Assembly (NCBI RefSeq): GCF_000421185.1
Contig: NZ_ATWJ01000001.1
Coordinates: forward strand, 170,198-234,197
Reading direction: 5' to 3'
Source of the DNA: Ornithinimicrobium pekingense DSM 21552
GTDB lineage: Bacteria; Actinomycetota; Actinomycetes; Actinomycetales; Dermatophilaceae
DNA: 64,000 nucleotides
Positions within the stretch are counted from its first letter, which is position 1; every line of letters starts with the position of its first letter. The notes beneath the pieces are model-generated. The model was given only the letters and a program-made list of their open reading frames with translations. It was not told where the DNA came from and searched no databases. Below, piece after piece: positions 8,650-19,297 of the stretch. The translations under genes were made by a program, and so were the position numbers.

Positions 8650-9317
8650 GCGAGGCGCTGCTGGACCGGTGGCTCGACGACGTCGAGCTGCTGGCGCCCC
8701 GGGCGGGCCGCGACCTGTGGCTGCGCGAGGGGTCGCTGCTGCTGCGCGGCTGGGGCGAGGCGCACCGGCGCTACCACACCGTGGAGCACCTGGGCGAGGT
8801 GCTGGCCGCCCTGGACGAGCTCACCGGGGCCGGGGCCCTCGACGCCCGTGAGGCCCTGCTGGCGCGCACGGTGGGGTGGTTCCACGACGTCCACTACGAC
8901 CCGCGGGCCGCTGCCGGCAGCAACGAGCACCGCAGCGCGACGATGGCCCGCGACCACCTCCACGCCCTCGGTGTCGACGACCGGCTGGTGGACGCCGTCG
9001 AGGCGGGGGTGCTCATGACCGCCGCGCACGAGCCCGACCCGGGCGCACCGCATACCCGGGTGCTCGAGGCCGTCCACGACGCGGACCTGTGGATCCTGTC
9101 CGCCCCCGCGCACAGGTATGCCGCCTACCGCGCGCAGGTGCGCGAGGAGTACGCCCACGTCCCCGACGACGCCTTCCGCGCCGGGCGCGGGCGGGTGCTG
9201 GCCGGGTTCGCACGGCGCGAGCGCCTCTACCGCACGGCGCACGCCCACGAGGCCTGGACCGGGCGGGCCCGGTCCAACCTGGCCGGCGAGCTGGCCGAGC
9301 TGGGTCAGCAGGGCTGA
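8646..9317 (+). CDS. Predicted HD-type metal-dependent phosphohydrolase
   Basis: A 223-residue helical protein with metal-ligand motifs: RRYHTVEHLGEV near residue 41, TVGWFHDVHYDP near 75 (the HD pair) and HDADLWIL further on. This matches a widespread family of predicted HD phosphohydrolases (COG4339-like) whose substrate is not known. Translation is probably coupled to the upstream aldo/keto reductase through the ATGA overlap. The next gene begins 3 bases after the stop. HD enzymes of this size often act on nucleotides, but that is a family generalisation. Confidence 0.75.
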   Translation: MSEALLDRWLDDVELLAPRAGRDLWLREGSLLLRGWGEAHRRYHTVEHLGEVLAALDELTGAGALDAREALLARTVGWFHDVHYDPRAAAGSNEHRSATMARDHLHALGVDDRLVDAVEAGVLMTAAHEPDPGAPHTRVLEAVHDADLWILSAPAHRYAAYRAQVREEYAHVPDDAFRAGRGRVLAGFARRERLYRTAHAHEAWTGRARSNLAGELAELGQQG

Positions 9318-9320
9318 GGG

Positions 9321-10037
9321 GTGGCTGCGGGTCGGCCCGACGCGGCGCTCGTCGCCGCGGTGCGCGAGGCGCTGGCCGCGGCCGGCGACCCGCAGCGCGC
9401 AGCGGGTCAGCAGCGCTACATGAGGTCCGCGATGCCCTTCCACGGGGTGACGGCCCCGCGGCTGCGGCAGGTCGTCAGGCCCCTGCTGCGCGCGCACCCG
9501 CCCGCCGACCGGGAGACGTGGGAGGCGACGGTGCGTGCGCTGTGGGACGACGCGACCCACCGGGAGGAGAGGTATGCCGCGCTGGCGCTGGCCGAGCACC
9601 GCGCCGCCCGGCCCTGGCAGGGCCCCGCCGTCCTCGACCTCTACCGGCACCTGGTGGTGACCGGGGCGTGGTGGGACCTCGTCGACGTCGTCGCCACCCG
9701 GCTGGTGGGCGGGGTGCTGCGGGCGCACCGGGAGGTCGTCACCCCGGTGATGGACGGGTGGGCGGTCGCGGACGACCTGTGGCTGCGGCGGACCGCCATC
9801 CTGTCCCAGCTGGGGCACAAGGAGGCCACGGACACCGCGCTGCTGGAGCGGTGCGTGCGCGCCAACCTGCCGGGGTCGCCCTTCGGGGACGAGTTCTTCG
9901 TGCGCAAGGCGCTCGGGTGGGCGCTGCGCCAGCACGCGCGGACCGACCCGGAGCGGGTGCTGGAGCTCGTGGACGAGCTCGGCGACGGGCTCAGCGGGCT
10001 GTCGCGGCGGGAGGCGCTCAGGCACCTGCGGGGGTGA
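9321..10037 (+). CDS. DNA alkylation repair protein, AlkD-like HEAT-repeat glycosylase
   Basis: 238 residues, GTG start 3 bases after the preceding stop. The sequence is alpha-helical HEAT-like repeat material with FHGVTAPRLRQVVRP, WWDLVDVVATRLVGGVL and LWLRRTAILSQLGHK, which are characteristic of AlkD/AlkC-type DNA alkylation repair proteins. The Trp-Trp-Asp in WWDLVD corresponds to the stretch that holds the lesion-contacting Trp and Asp in AlkD. It should excise positively charged N3- or N7-alkylpurines. Genomic linkage to the aldo/keto reductase and HD protein hints at a damage-response operon, but that is inference. Confidence 0.82.
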   Translation: MAAGRPDAALVAAVREALAAAGDPQRAAGQQRYMRSAMPFHGVTAPRLRQVVRPLLRAHPPADRETWEATVRALWDDATHREERYAALALAEHRAARPWQGPAVLDLYRHLVVTGAWWDLVDVVATRLVGGVLRAHREVVTPVMDGWAVADDLWLRRTAILSQLGHKEATDTALLERCVRANLPGSPFGDEFFVRKALGWALRQHARTDPERVLELVDELGDGLSGLSRREALRHLRG

Positions 10038-10072
10038 GCCGTCCCGCCGTGGCCCCGGGTGCCCGGCGGCGC

Positions 10073-10846
10073 TCAGTGGTGCTCCCACCACCAGTGCACG
10101 AGCGGCCACCACGGCTCCTCGCCGCACAGCCGTTCGGCGAGCGAGCGGGTCGCCCAGCGGGCCTCCACGACGTCGTCCAGCTGCGGGCGGACGTCCGCGC
10201 GGGCCGGCAGCCGCGCCGCCAGCACCGCGAGCAGGTTGACGCCGTCGACCCAGGTGCCGCGGCCGTGCCCCTGGGCCACCGTGATCCGCTCGTAGCCGAC
10301 GGGCGCCAGCCCGGCCGGGTGCAGGTGCAGGCCGGTCTCCTCCTCGACCTCGCGCACGGCGGCCTCGCGCACGCTCTCGCGCGGCTCGCGCTTGCCCCCG
10401 GGGGGCGCCCAGCCCTCGCGGCCGGCGCTGCGCACCAGGACCATCTCGCGGCGGTCGCGGGCGCCGACGAGCACCACGGCCGCGGCGGCGCCGGCCGGCG
10501 GCTCGTGCGGGGAGGCCACGACCTCGAGGGTGTGCGGCAGACCGAGCCAGGCGAGCCCGTCCGGGTGCCGGCCGAGGGGACGCTCGCGGCGGCGCTTGCG
10601 GAACCGCATACCCGAGTCGGCGAGGCGCCGGATGAGGTCACCCCCGGTGGTGGGCACCGCACCGGCAGCGACGACGGCGTCGCGACGCTCGGCCGGCACG
10701 TCGTAGTGGTCGCCCTCGAAGGAGCGCTCCGGGATGCCGGCCCGGCGGGCGAAGGCGTGCAGCTCCTCCAGGGAGACGTCGCTGATGACGTGGCACCACA
10801 GCCGGCCGTGGGCCGGCCAGATCGGGGTGTCGACCCAGATGGTCAT
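10073..10846 (-). CDS. DUF4031 - Nudix hydrolase fusion
   Basis: 257 residues. The first about 85 match DUF4031 (starting [20 protein letters not shown], with [20 protein letters not shown]), a small domain of unknown function. After a linker comes a Nudix domain with [20 protein letters not shown] followed by ETGLHLHP, the full GX5EX7REVXEEXG box. The fusion suggests the DUF4031 part directs or regulates hydrolysis of a nucleoside-diphosphate-linked substrate. The ATG at 10846 overlaps the stop of the UPF0060 gene upstream by 4 bases. Longer reading frames upstream have no support. Confidence 0.85.
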   Translation of the reverse strand: MTIWVDTPIWPAHGRLWCHVISDVSLEELHAFARRAGIPERSFEGDHYDVPAERRDAVVAAGAVPTTGGDLIRRLADSGMRFRKRRRERPLGRHPDGLAWLGLPHTLEVVASPHEPPAGAAAAVVLVGARDRREMVLVRSAGREGWAPPGGKREPRESVREAAVREVEEETGLHLHPAGLAPVGYERITVAQGHGRGTWVDGVNLLAVLAARLPARADVRPQLDDVVEARWATRSLAERLCGEEPWWPLVHWWWEHH

Positions 10847-11181
10847 GTGCCGACGGCGCGGGGGGCGTACATGATGAGGGCCACCCCGGCCAGGCAGACC
10901 AGGGCGCCCGCGACGTCCCAGCGGTCGGGCCGGAAGCCGTCGAGCACCATCCCCCACAGCAGGGAGCCGACGATGAAGACGCCGCCGTAGGCGGCCAGCA
11001 CCCGCCCGAAGTTGGCGTCGGGCTGGAGGGCGGCGACGACGCCGTAGAGGCCGAGGCTGACCACGCCCAGCCCGACGAAGACCCACCCCCGGTGCTCCTT
11101 GACGCCCTGCCAGACCAGCCACGCCCCGCCGATCTCGAGCAGGGCGGCGAGGGCGAAGAGCACGATCGAGCGGCCGGTCAT
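10843..11181 (-). CDS. UPF0060 (YnfA-type) small membrane protein
   Basis: 112 residues with four transmembrane helices and the family signature [14 protein letters not shown] near the start, then [33 protein letters not shown] and [13 protein letters not shown]. The family resembles half-size multidrug/metabolite transporters, but no substrate is proven. I chose the ATG at 11181; a GTG two codons upstream is possible. It is translationally coupled (ATGA) to the DUF4031-Nudix gene downstream. Confidence 0.85.
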   Translation of the reverse strand: MTGRSIVLFALAALLEIGGAWLVWQGVKEHRGWVFVGLGVVSLGLYGVVAALQPDANFGRVLAAYGGVFIVGSLLWGMVLDGFRPDRWDVAGALVCLAGVALIMYAPRAVGT

Positions 11182-11309
11182 GGGCACGACCCTATGCCGT
11201 GCCCGACGACCCTGTGGACAGCGCCAGCGCGGCCCCGCGTGCTGTGTCTACGGTCGGGGGCACGGGTGGGCGACACCGGAGCGCCACCACCGCACCAGGG
11301 AGGGAACCC

Positions 11310-11606
11310 ATGAGCAACCACTTCGCGGTCGACACCGCACGCATCGCCGCCGCCTCCGGCGACATCGAGCGCATCGCCGGCTCCATCGAGGCCGAGGTGC
11401 GGGCGATGATGGCCACGCTGGTGGCCCTGCAGGACTGCTGGCAGGGCTCGGCGTCGGCCCGTTTCCAGGCGGTGATGCAGGACTGGAAGGCGACCGAGGA
11501 GCGGGTGACGGCCTCGCTGCAGCAGGTCTCCTCGACGCTGCGGCTGACGGGGCAGGACTACGAGCAGGTCGAGCAGACCAACCGGATGCGGTTCACCGCC
11601 GGCTGA
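11310..11606 (+). CDS. WXG100/ESAT-6-like secreted protein
   Basis: 98 residues, entirely helical, with the central hairpin motif LQDCWQGSASARFQ (Trp-Gln-Gly in place of WXG) around residue 43-46. Such proteins form helical-hairpin dimers and leave the cell by a type VII (ESX) system. The ATG at 11310 has an excellent AGGGAGGGA ribosome site; a longer frame from 11199 is spurious. No ESX machinery genes lie nearby, so secretion would depend on a distant locus. A terminator-like hairpin follows. Confidence 0.85.
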   Translation: MSNHFAVDTARIAAASGDIERIAGSIEAEVRAMMATLVALQDCWQGSASARFQAVMQDWKATEERVTASLQQVSSTLRLTGQDYEQVEQTNRMRFTAG

Positions 11607-11633
11607 GAGGTCCAGGACCGACCCGGCACGCCG

Positions 11634-11671
11634 ACGGGGCGGCCCCTCCCGTGAGGAAGGGACCGCCCCGT
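11634..11671. terminator. Bidirectional terminator hairpin after WXG100 and groEL
   Basis: ACGGGGCGG pairs with CCGCCCCGT, and the stem continues inwards with a mismatch through CCCCTCCC/GGAAGGGA. It lies between the convergent ends of the WXG100 gene and groEL, so it probably terminates both. Confidence 0.7.
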
Positions 11672-11724
11672 GGTGCGTTGACCGCCCGCGAGGAACGCGG
11701 GCGCGCTGTGCTCCGACCGTCAGG

Positions 11725-13470
<1,746 letters not shown>

Positions 13471-13497
13471 TTATCACTCTCGAGTCGAGAGTGCTAG
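13471..13497 (-). promoter_or_regulatory. CIRCE operator, proximal copy
   Basis: TTATCACTC, 9 bases, then GAGTGCTAG: one mismatch per arm from the CIRCE consensus TTAGCACTC-N9-GAGTGCTAA. HrcA binds this element to repress heat-shock genes. It lies about 120 bases upstream of the groEL start. Confidence 0.9.
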
Positions 13498-13505
13498 GTC
13501 CATGA

Positions 13506-13532
13506 TTAGCACTCGACCCCTCCGAGTGCAAA
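13506..13532 (-). promoter_or_regulatory. CIRCE operator, distal copy
   Basis: TTAGCACTC, 9 bases, then GAGTGCAAA: a perfect left arm and a near-perfect right arm of CIRCE. It sits 8 bases from the other copy, so two HrcA dimers could bind side by side over the groEL promoter. Confidence 0.9.
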
Positions 13533-13548
13533 TGACGACACCCGCTCC

Positions 13549-13602
13549 CCACCGACGACGTCGCATGCACGCCCCACGCCCCACCGACGACGTCGCGTGC
13601 AC
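13549..13602 (-). repeat. Two copies of a 32-bp repeat, inverted relative to the array at 14549
   Basis: CCACCGACGACGTCGCATGC at 13549 recurs at 13581 as CCACCGACGACGTCGCGTGC, a spacing of exactly 32 bases. The motif (through the following AC) is the reverse complement, at about 18 of 22 bases, of the unit in the 14549-14698 array, which also has a 32-base period. The two arrays face each other around the metallo-beta-lactamase-fold gene. Confidence 0.7.
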
Positions 13603-13636
13603 GCCATACCCGGCACCGAGGACGGCGCGTGCCCCG

Positions 13637-14473
13637 TCAGGCGCGCAGCTCGAGCGCCCGTACGGCGGCGTCGCGCAGCGTCTGGTCCTCAAAACCCAGG
13701 CCCCGGCAGGCGCTGAGGAGGGCGTCGACGCCGGCCAGGCCACCGTCGATGACCTCGGTGAAGCGCTCGGCGAGCTGGGCCAGCTGGGCGGTCTGCTCCT
13801 CCACGAAGGCCCGGTCCACGACGGCGCCGTGGCCGGGCACCCAGACGTCCGCCAGCTCGGCCGCCGGCTTGGCGGTCAGCGCCCGGAGCGTCGCCGCCCA
13901 CTCCTGGGGGAAGGCGTCCTCCATCATCGGGTCCGCCCCCTCCTCGACGAGGTCGCCGGCGAAGACGACGTGCGCGTCCGGCACCGCGACCGACAGGTCG
14001 TGGTCGGTATGGGCGCGTCCGGCCCAGAGGAGCTCGACGGTGCGGCCGCCCAGGTCGAGGGTCGTGTCGTCCTCGATGACGTAGAAGGGCAGCACGATCT
14101 CGGTGGCCTCGATCATCCGGGCCATGTGCTCGCGGTCGGTCGCCCGCACGTGGGCCACGATCTGCTCGCGCTGGTGCTCGCCCGTGCGCAGCAGGTCGTC
14201 GACCGCGCCGGCGTGGGCGTAGATCTGGGAGTCGCGGAAGGCCGAGTTGCCGAAGCAGTGGTCGTAGTGGGCATGGGTGTTGACGACCACGAGCTCCTTG
14301 TCGGTCACCTCGCGGACCGCGGCGAGCAGCTCCAGACCGTGCTCGTGGTAGCTGCGGGTGTCGATCACCAGCGCCCTGTCGTCACCGACGACCAGGCCGC
14401 AGTTGAGGTTGAGCTCCTCGTGGCGACGGACGTACACCCCGGGCGCGACGCGGCGCCAGGTCACCTCCACCAT
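13637..14473 (-). CDS. Metallo-beta-lactamase-fold hydrolase
   Basis: 278 residues with the zinc-binding signature VVNTHAHYDHCFGN (HxHxDH) near residue 80, a downstream His in AGRAHTDHD, the metal Asp in VVFAGDLVEEGADP and a closing VPGHGAVVD. These are the ligands of a two-metal MBL-fold hydrolase. The closest group by architecture is the glyoxalase II/quinoprotein-relay-like MBL proteins; no substrate can be assigned. The ATG at 14473 precedes the conserved N-terminus VEVTWRRVAPGVYVRRHEE. The gene is isolated and flanked by the inverted 32-bp repeat arrays. Confidence 0.85.
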   Translation of the reverse strand: MVEVTWRRVAPGVYVRRHEELNLNCGLVVGDDRALVIDTRSYHEHGLELLAAVREVTDKELVVVNTHAHYDHCFGNSAFRDSQIYAHAGAVDDLLRTGEHQREQIVAHVRATDREHMARMIEATEIVLPFYVIEDDTTLDLGGRTVELLWAGRAHTDHDLSVAVPDAHVVFAGDLVEEGADPMMEDAFPQEWAATLRALTAKPAAELADVWVPGHGAVVDRAFVEEQTAQLAQLAERFTEVIDGGLAGVDALLSACRGLGFEDQTLRDAAVRALELRA

Positions 14474-14548
14474 GTCCGCCAGTCTAGGTGCCGTGGACGG
14501 GTATGCCGTCAGCGGCCCCGGGAAGGGACCGGGCCGGAGCCCGGCGGC

Positions 14549-14698
14549 GTGCACACCACGTCGTCGGTCGCGCCGAGAGCGCGCACACCACGTCGTCGGT
14601 CGCGCCGAGAGCGTCCACATCACGTCGTCGGTCGCGCCGAAAGCGTGCACGCCACGTCGTCGGTCGCGCCGAGAGCGTGCACACCACGTCGTCGGTCG
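14549..14698 (+). repeat. Tandem array, 4.7 copies of a 32-bp unit
   Basis: Units start at 14549, 14581, 14613, 14645 and (partial) 14677. Each begins GTGCACACCACGTCGTCGGT (with small variations) and ends CGCGCCGAGAGC. Copies differ by only one to a few bases, mostly in the first ten positions. There are no spacers. The 32-base period is not a multiple of three, so this is not a coding repeat. It fills most of the 262-base gap between the MBL-fold gene and formate-tetrahydrofolate ligase. Confidence 0.92.
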
Positions 14699-14735
14699 GG
14701 AGGGGGCGGGTGGGTGGGTGGGCGGGAGGGGGCGG

Positions 14736-16421
14736 TCAGGACAGGCCGGTGATCGTGCCGTCGGCGGAGATGTCCATCCCGACGGCGGCCGGCACCTTGG
14801 GCAGGCCGGGCATCCGCATGATGTCCCCGGTCAGGGCGACCACGAACCCGGCGCCGGCGTTGACGACGAGCTCGCGCACGGTGATCCGGAAGCCCCGGGG
14901 CGCCCCCAGGCGGGTCGGGTCGTCGGAGAAGGAGTACTGCGTCTTGGCCATGCAGACCGGCAGGTTGCCGTAGCCGTCGGCGTTGATCTGGCCGAGCTGG
15001 GCGGCGGCCGCGGGCGACAGGTCGACCCCGTCCGCACGGTAGATCTCCCGCGCGATCGTCTCGATCTTGGCGTGCATGGGCTCCTCGACGTCGTAGAGCG
15101 GGCTGTAGCTGCTCTCCTGCTCGGCCAGCTCGACGACCGCCCGGGCCATGTCGGCACCACCCTGGCCACCCTTGGTGAAGACCTCCGAGAGCACCACCGT
15201 CACGCCGAGCGCCTCGCACCGCTCCCGCACCAGACGCAGCTCGGCGTCGGTGTCGCTGGGGAAGCGGTTGAGCGCCACGAGCGCGGGCACGCCGAACTTG
15301 GCGAGGTTCTCCAGGTGCTGCTCGAGGTTGACCATGCCGGTGCCCAGGGCGAACAGGTCCTCGTTGGCGAGCTCCTTCTTGTCCTTGCCGCCGTTGAGCT
15401 TGAGCGCCCGGACGGTGGCGACGACGACGACGGCGTCGGGCCGCAGGCCGCCGGCGGGGCAGACGATGTCGAAGAACTTCTCCGCGCCCAGGTCGGCGCC
15501 GAAGCCGGCCTCGGTCACGACGTAGTCGGCGAGCTTGAGGGCCGTCCTGGTCGCGATGATCGAGTTGTTGCCGTGGGCGATGTTGGCGAACGGGCCGCCG
15601 TGGATGATCGCCGGGGTGTTCTCCAGCGTCTGCACGAGGTTGGGCTTGATCGCGTCCTTCATCAGCAGCGCCATCGCGCCCGGGGCCTGCAGGTCGGCGG
15701 CCGTCACCGGCTGCTTGTCGTAGGTGTAGCCCACGATCATGCGCCCGAAGCGCTCCTTGAGGTCCTCCAGGCTGGTGGCCAGGCACAGCGCGGCCATGAT
15801 CTCGCTGGCCACGGTGATCTCGAAGCCGGACTCGCGCACGACCCCGTCGCCGACCTTGCCCATGCCGATGACGATGTTGCGCAGGGCGCGGTCGTTCATG
15901 TCCATCACCCGCGGCCAGGTGATCCGCTTGGGGTTGATGTTCAGCGGGTTGCCCTGGTGGATGCTGTTGTCGAGCAGCGCCGCAAGCAGGTTGTGCGCCG
16001 CGGTGATGGCGTGGAAGTCGCCGGTGAAGTGCAGGTTGATGTCCTCCATCGGCACCACCTGGGCGTAGCCGCCGCCGGCCGCCCCGCCCTTCATGCCGAA
16101 CGACGGCCCCAGCGACGGCTCGCGCAGGGTGGTCATCGCCTTCTTGCCGATCGCGTTGAGCGCCATCGACAGCCCCACGTTGGTCGTGGTCTTGCCCTCG
16201 CCGGCCGCGGTCGGGTTGATCGCGGTGCACAGGATGAGCCTGCCGTCGGGCCGGTCGGCGAGCCGGTCGAGGATGCCCAGCGACAGCTTGGCCTTGGTGT
16301 GGCCGTAGGGCTCGTAGTCCTCGGCGGTCAGCCCGAGCCCCTCGGCGATCTCGCCGATCGGGCGGAGGGTGGCTTCCTGGGCGATCTCGACGTCGGTCTT
16401 CACGGGAGGAACGTTACTCAC
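14736..16421 (-). CDS. fhs: Formate-tetrahydrofolate ligase
   Basis: 561 residues. It joins formate to tetrahydrofolate at the cost of ATP, giving 10-formyl-THF for one-carbon metabolism. Conserved stretches include [20 protein letters not shown] (P-loop), [19 protein letters not shown] and [14 protein letters not shown], and the length matches the family. The start is uncertain: I use GTG 16421 ([17 protein letters not shown]); GTG 16403 (MKTDVEIAQ) is equally possible because neither has a clear ribosome site. It is a single-gene unit. Confidence 0.95.
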   Translation of the reverse strand: MSNVPPVKTDVEIAQEATLRPIGEIAEGLGLTAEDYEPYGHTKAKLSLGILDRLADRPDGRLILCTAINPTAAGEGKTTTNVGLSMALNAIGKKAMTTLREPSLGPSFGMKGGAAGGGYAQVVPMEDINLHFTGDFHAITAAHNLLAALLDNSIHQGNPLNINPKRITWPRVMDMNDRALRNIVIGMGKVGDGVVRESGFEITVASEIMAALCLATSLEDLKERFGRMIVGYTYDKQPVTAADLQAPGAMALLMKDAIKPNLVQTLENTPAIIHGGPFANIAHGNNSIIATRTALKLADYVVTEAGFGADLGAEKFFDIVCPAGGLRPDAVVVVATVRALKLNGGKDKKELANEDLFALGTGMVNLEQHLENLAKFGVPALVALNRFPSDTDAELRLVRERCEALGVTVVLSEVFTKGGQGGADMARAVVELAEQESSYSPLYDVEEPMHAKIETIAREIYRADGVDLSPAAAAQLGQINADGYGNLPVCMAKTQYSFSDDPTRLGAPRGFRITVRELVVNAGAGFVVALTGDIMRMPGLPKVPAAVGMDISADGTITGLS

Positions 16422-16491
16422 GCCCGGAGCGACGCACCCCTCGACCCGCACGACGACCTGCGCGAGGTATGCGGTGCCGCCGCGCACAGCA

Positions 16492-16521
16492 ACGCCCGGC
16501 GCCTTCGCGGTCGCCGGGCGT
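16492..16521 (-). terminator. Strong hairpin after the DUF3263 gene
   Basis: ACGCCCGGCG and CGCCGGGCGT form a perfect 10-bp stem around a 10-base loop, 30 bases beyond the stop of the DUF3263 gene and upstream of fhs. It probably separates the two transcripts. Confidence 0.7.
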
Positions 16522-16550
16522 CGGTGTGACTCGTGGGGGCCCGCCGGCCT

Positions 16551-16838
16551 CTACAGCTCGATCCCGAGCCGCCGCGCGGAGCGGCTGCGCTGGCGGCTGG
16601 CGCGCTGGCGACGCAGACGCTTGATGAGCATCGGGTCGTGGGCGAGCGCGTCCTCGCTGTCGATGAGCTGGTTGAGCAGCTGGTAGTAGCGGGTGGGGCT
16701 CAGGTCGAAGAGGTCCTTGACGGCCTGCTCCTTGGACCCGGCGTACTTCCACCACTGGTGCTCGAAGTCGAGGATCTGCCGGTCGCGCTCGGACAGGGAC
16801 GTCGACTCGTCGACCTGCACCCGGGGGGCGGCACCCAT
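16551..16838 (-). CDS. DUF3263 protein
   Basis: 95 residues with [20 protein letters not shown], then [20 protein letters not shown] and a basic C-terminus ([15 protein letters not shown]). This is the DUF3263 family, a small actinobacterial protein with a predicted helix-turn-helix ([14 protein letters not shown]), so it may bind DNA. ATG 16838 is used because GAGAGGGA lies 9 bases upstream; a TTG one codon earlier is less likely. It is divergent from ung. Confidence 0.88.
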   Translation of the reverse strand: MGAAPRVQVDESTSLSERDRQILDFEHQWWKYAGSKEQAVKDLFDLSPTRYYQLLNQLIDSEDALAHDPMLIKRLRRQRASRQRSRSARRLGIEL

Positions 16839-16955
16839 CAATCGTCCCTCTCGTCGACTCGTCCAATCGGCTGCCGTCAGTCTAGGGCACCGGAACTACA
16901 GACGTGTCATTTGCCCCGTGCGCGTCGCGGGACGCGCACCGCATACCCTCGTGGC

Positions 16956-17636
16956 GTGCCCGGACCCGCCCCGCTCAAGGACCTCGTGCACCCGACCTGG
17001 GCCGAGGCGCTCGCCCCCGCCGAGGAGACGGTCGCCCGGCTGGGTGCCTGGCTGCGGGAGGAGAGCCGGGCCGGACGAGGCTACCTGCCCGCCGGCGAGC
17101 ATGTGCTCCGGGTCTTCGAGCGGCCGCTGCACGAGGTGCGGGTGCTCATCGTCGGCCAGGACCCCTACCCCACCCCTGGCCACGCCGTCGGCCTGAGCTT
17201 CTCGGTCGCCCCCGACGTGCGCCCTGTCCCGCGCAGCCTGCAGAACATCTACGCCGAGCTGGCCGACGACCTCGGGCACCCGGTGCCGACCACCGGTGAC
17301 CTGACCCCGTGGGCCGAGCACGGCGTCATGCTGCTCAACCGGGTCCTCACCGTGCGCCCCAACGCCCCGGCGAGCCACCGCGGCCGCGGCTGGGAGGAGG
17401 TGACCGAGCTGGCCATCGACACGCTCGTGCGCCGGGGCGGTCCGCTGGTGGCGGTGCTGTGGGGCCGCGACGCGCGGAGCCTGGCCGCGCGGCTCGGCGA
17501 CGTCCCGCGGATCGAGAGCGCGCACCCCTCGCCGCTGTCGGCGCGCAACGGCTTCTTCGGCTCGCGGCCCTTCAGCCGCGCCAACGAGCTGCTCCTCCGC
17601 CAGGGGGCGGACCCGATCGACTGGAGGCTGGCGTGA
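16956..17636 (+). CDS. ung: Uracil-DNA glycosylase, family 1
   Basis: 226 residues. It removes uracil from DNA as the first step of base excision repair. The water-activating motif [17 protein letters not shown] and the DNA-intercalation motif HPSPLSA are intact, and the C-terminal [11 protein letters not shown] is typical. The GTG at 16956 gives the standard length. The stop overlaps the start of the SGNH hydrolase gene (GTGA), so the two are translationally coupled. Confidence 0.95.
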   Translation: MPGPAPLKDLVHPTWAEALAPAEETVARLGAWLREESRAGRGYLPAGEHVLRVFERPLHEVRVLIVGQDPYPTPGHAVGLSFSVAPDVRPVPRSLQNIYAELADDLGHPVPTTGDLTPWAEHGVMLLNRVLTVRPNAPASHRGRGWEEVTELAIDTLVRRGGPLVAVLWGRDARSLAARLGDVPRIESAHPSPLSARNGFFGSRPFSRANELLLRQGADPIDWRLA

Positions 17637-18517
17637 CGCAGGACGGGACCGGTATGGAGAGCGCCGGCGAGCGCGTGCGCGGCGCCCTGGTGCACGGCGC
17701 CGCGGGCAGCGTGCGCCCGCAGGCGCGGGCGTGGGGCCGCTACGTCGCGATCGGTGACTCCTTCACCGAGGGCATGAGCGACCCCGACCCCGTCGAGCCC
17801 GACGCCTACGTCGGCTGGGCCGACCGGCTCGCCGCCCTGCTGGCGGCGCACGCCGAGGAGTTCTCCTACGCCAACCTGGCCGTGCGCGGCCGCAAGCTGG
17901 CCGACGTCGCCGGCCCGCAGGTGGACGCCGCGCTCGCCCTGGAGCCCGACCTGGTCAGCATCGTCGGCGGCGGCAACGACATCCTGCGGCCGCGGGCCGA
18001 CGTGGACGCGCTGGCGGCCACCCTCGACGGCGCCGTCGCACGGATCCGGGCCACCGGGGCGGACGTCCTCATGGCCACGCCGACCGACCCGGTGGGCGCG
18101 CCGGTCATCGGACGCACCCGGGGACGGGTCGGGGTCTACATCTCCCACATCTGGTCGATCGCCCAGCGGCACGGCTGCTACGTGCTCAACCAGTGGGCCT
18201 GCGACTTCCTGCAGGACTGGCGGATGTGGGCCGAGGACCGGATCCACATGACGGCCGAGGGGCACCGCCGGGTGGCCCTGGCCGCCTACACCGCGCTGGG
18301 CCACGACCCCGACGAGGCCGACTGGCACCTGCCGCTGCCGCCGCAGCCCGGCCCGGGGGTCCTGGAGTCCGTCCGCGGCAACGCGCAGTGGGCGCGGGAG
18401 TACGCCGGCCCGTGGGTGCAGCGGCGGCTGCAGGGCCGGTCCTCCGGCGACGGCCGCGCACCGAAGCGGCCCGAGCTCGGGCCGGCACCCGACCACCCCC
18501 GACCGGAGGACCGATGA
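17633..18517 (+). CDS. SGNH/GDSL hydrolase
   Basis: 294 residues. Block [12 protein letters not shown] carries the nucleophile Ser near residue 43, block III GGGNDIL the oxyanion Asn, and the catalytic Asp-x-x-His appears as [11 protein letters not shown] near residue 205. There is no signal peptide, so it should be a cytoplasmic esterase or deacylase. The GTG at 17633 overlaps the ung stop. Translation from ATG 17654 is also possible. The C-terminus is Pro/Arg-rich and probably disordered. Confidence 0.88.
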   Translation: MTQDGTGMESAGERVRGALVHGAAGSVRPQARAWGRYVAIGDSFTEGMSDPDPVEPDAYVGWADRLAALLAAHAEEFSYANLAVRGRKLADVAGPQVDAALALEPDLVSIVGGGNDILRPRADVDALAATLDGAVARIRATGADVLMATPTDPVGAPVIGRTRGRVGVYISHIWSIAQRHGCYVLNQWACDFLQDWRMWAEDRIHMTAEGHRRVALAAYTALGHDPDEADWHLPLPPQPGPGVLESVRGNAQWAREYAGPWVQRRLQGRSSGDGRAPKRPELGPAPDHPRPEDR

Positions 18518-19188
18518 CTCCCTTCTCCTCGCCCCGCGGCCTGTGGCTGACCGTGCTGGGGCCGGACGCGCTGGAGGCGCTGCCGCTGACCGGCGTCGGG
18601 TGGCTCGGCGTCGACCTGCAGCACGGCGTCCTGGAGGTCCGTGACCTGCCCGGCCTGCTGCGCGTCAGCCCGGTCCCGGTGCTGGCGCGGGCCGGCTCGC
18701 AGGACCCGGCGCACCTGGGCCGGGTGCTCGACACCGGGGTGGCCGGCGTCATCGTGCCCGGGGTGGGCTCGGGCGAGGAAGCGGCGGCGCTGGTCTCGGC
18801 CGTCCGCCTGCCGCCGGAGGGCCGTCGCAGCACGGGTCTGACCCGCGGCGTCATGGTGGGCGGCCCGCAGCGGCCGCTGCTGCTCCCGATGGTCGAGACG
18901 GCCGAGGGGCTCGCCGCGGTCCGTGACATCGCCGGGTGCGCGGGGGTCGACGGGGTGTTCGTGGGGCCCTACGACCTGTCCCTGTCCCTCGGGCGTCCCT
19001 CGGTGGTCGACGACGAGCTGGTGGCCGCCGTGCACCGGGTGGTCTCGACCGCCCGGGAGGCCGGCGTGCTGGGAGGTGCCTTCTCGGGCAACCGCGACCT
19101 CGACGGCCTGCTGCCCGACCTCGACCTGGTCGCCCTCGACACGGACGTCACCGCGCTGCGCCGGGGCGTGGCCGACCTGTTCGGCTGA
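18514..19188 (+). CDS. HpcH/HpaI aldolase/citrate lyase family protein
   Basis: 224 residues of a TIM-barrel lyase. The metal-ligand Glu is in PMVETAEGL, the Asp in FVGPYDLSLSLG, and the phosphate-loop-like VPGVGSGEEAAALV precedes them. The family cleaves 2-keto-3-hydroxy acids or handles citryl/malyl-CoA-type substrates; this one is short and the substrate cannot be predicted. ATG 18514 has a CGGAGGA site. It overlaps the SGNH gene by 4 bases, completing a ung-SGNH-aldolase unit. Confidence 0.8.
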   Translation: MTPFSSPRGLWLTVLGPDALEALPLTGVGWLGVDLQHGVLEVRDLPGLLRVSPVPVLARAGSQDPAHLGRVLDTGVAGVIVPGVGSGEEAAALVSAVRLPPEGRRSTGLTRGVMVGGPQRPLLLPMVETAEGLAAVRDIAGCAGVDGVFVGPYDLSLSLGRPSVVDDELVAAVHRVVSTAREAGVLGGAFSGNRDLDGLLPDLDLVALDTDVTALRRGVADLFG

Positions 19189-19256
19189 ACCGCGCCGCAG
19201 GCGCCGGGCGCTCGCCCGCGTCTGCGCACCTGCGACGACCGCCCCGGGCATCCCGA

Positions 19257-19297
19257 CGCATCTGCGTGGTTATGCTGGCATCTATGACGCAGATGCG
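19257..19297 (+). promoter_or_regulatory. Inverted repeat overlapping the promoter and start of the HTH-TOBE gene
   Basis: CGCATCTGCGT (19257-19267) and its exact reverse complement ACGCAGATGCG (19287-19297) flank a plausible -10 box TATGCT (19271-19276). The ATG is at 19284, about 8 bases past that box, so the mRNA may be leaderless. The left arm is itself part of a small palindrome ACGCATCTGCGT. A regulator bound here would block the promoter, suggesting autoregulation by the HTH protein it encodes. Confidence 0.6.

Noticed and set aside
14549..14698. CRISPR array
   Set aside because: The repeats are contiguous with no variable spacers, and no cas genes are in the window.
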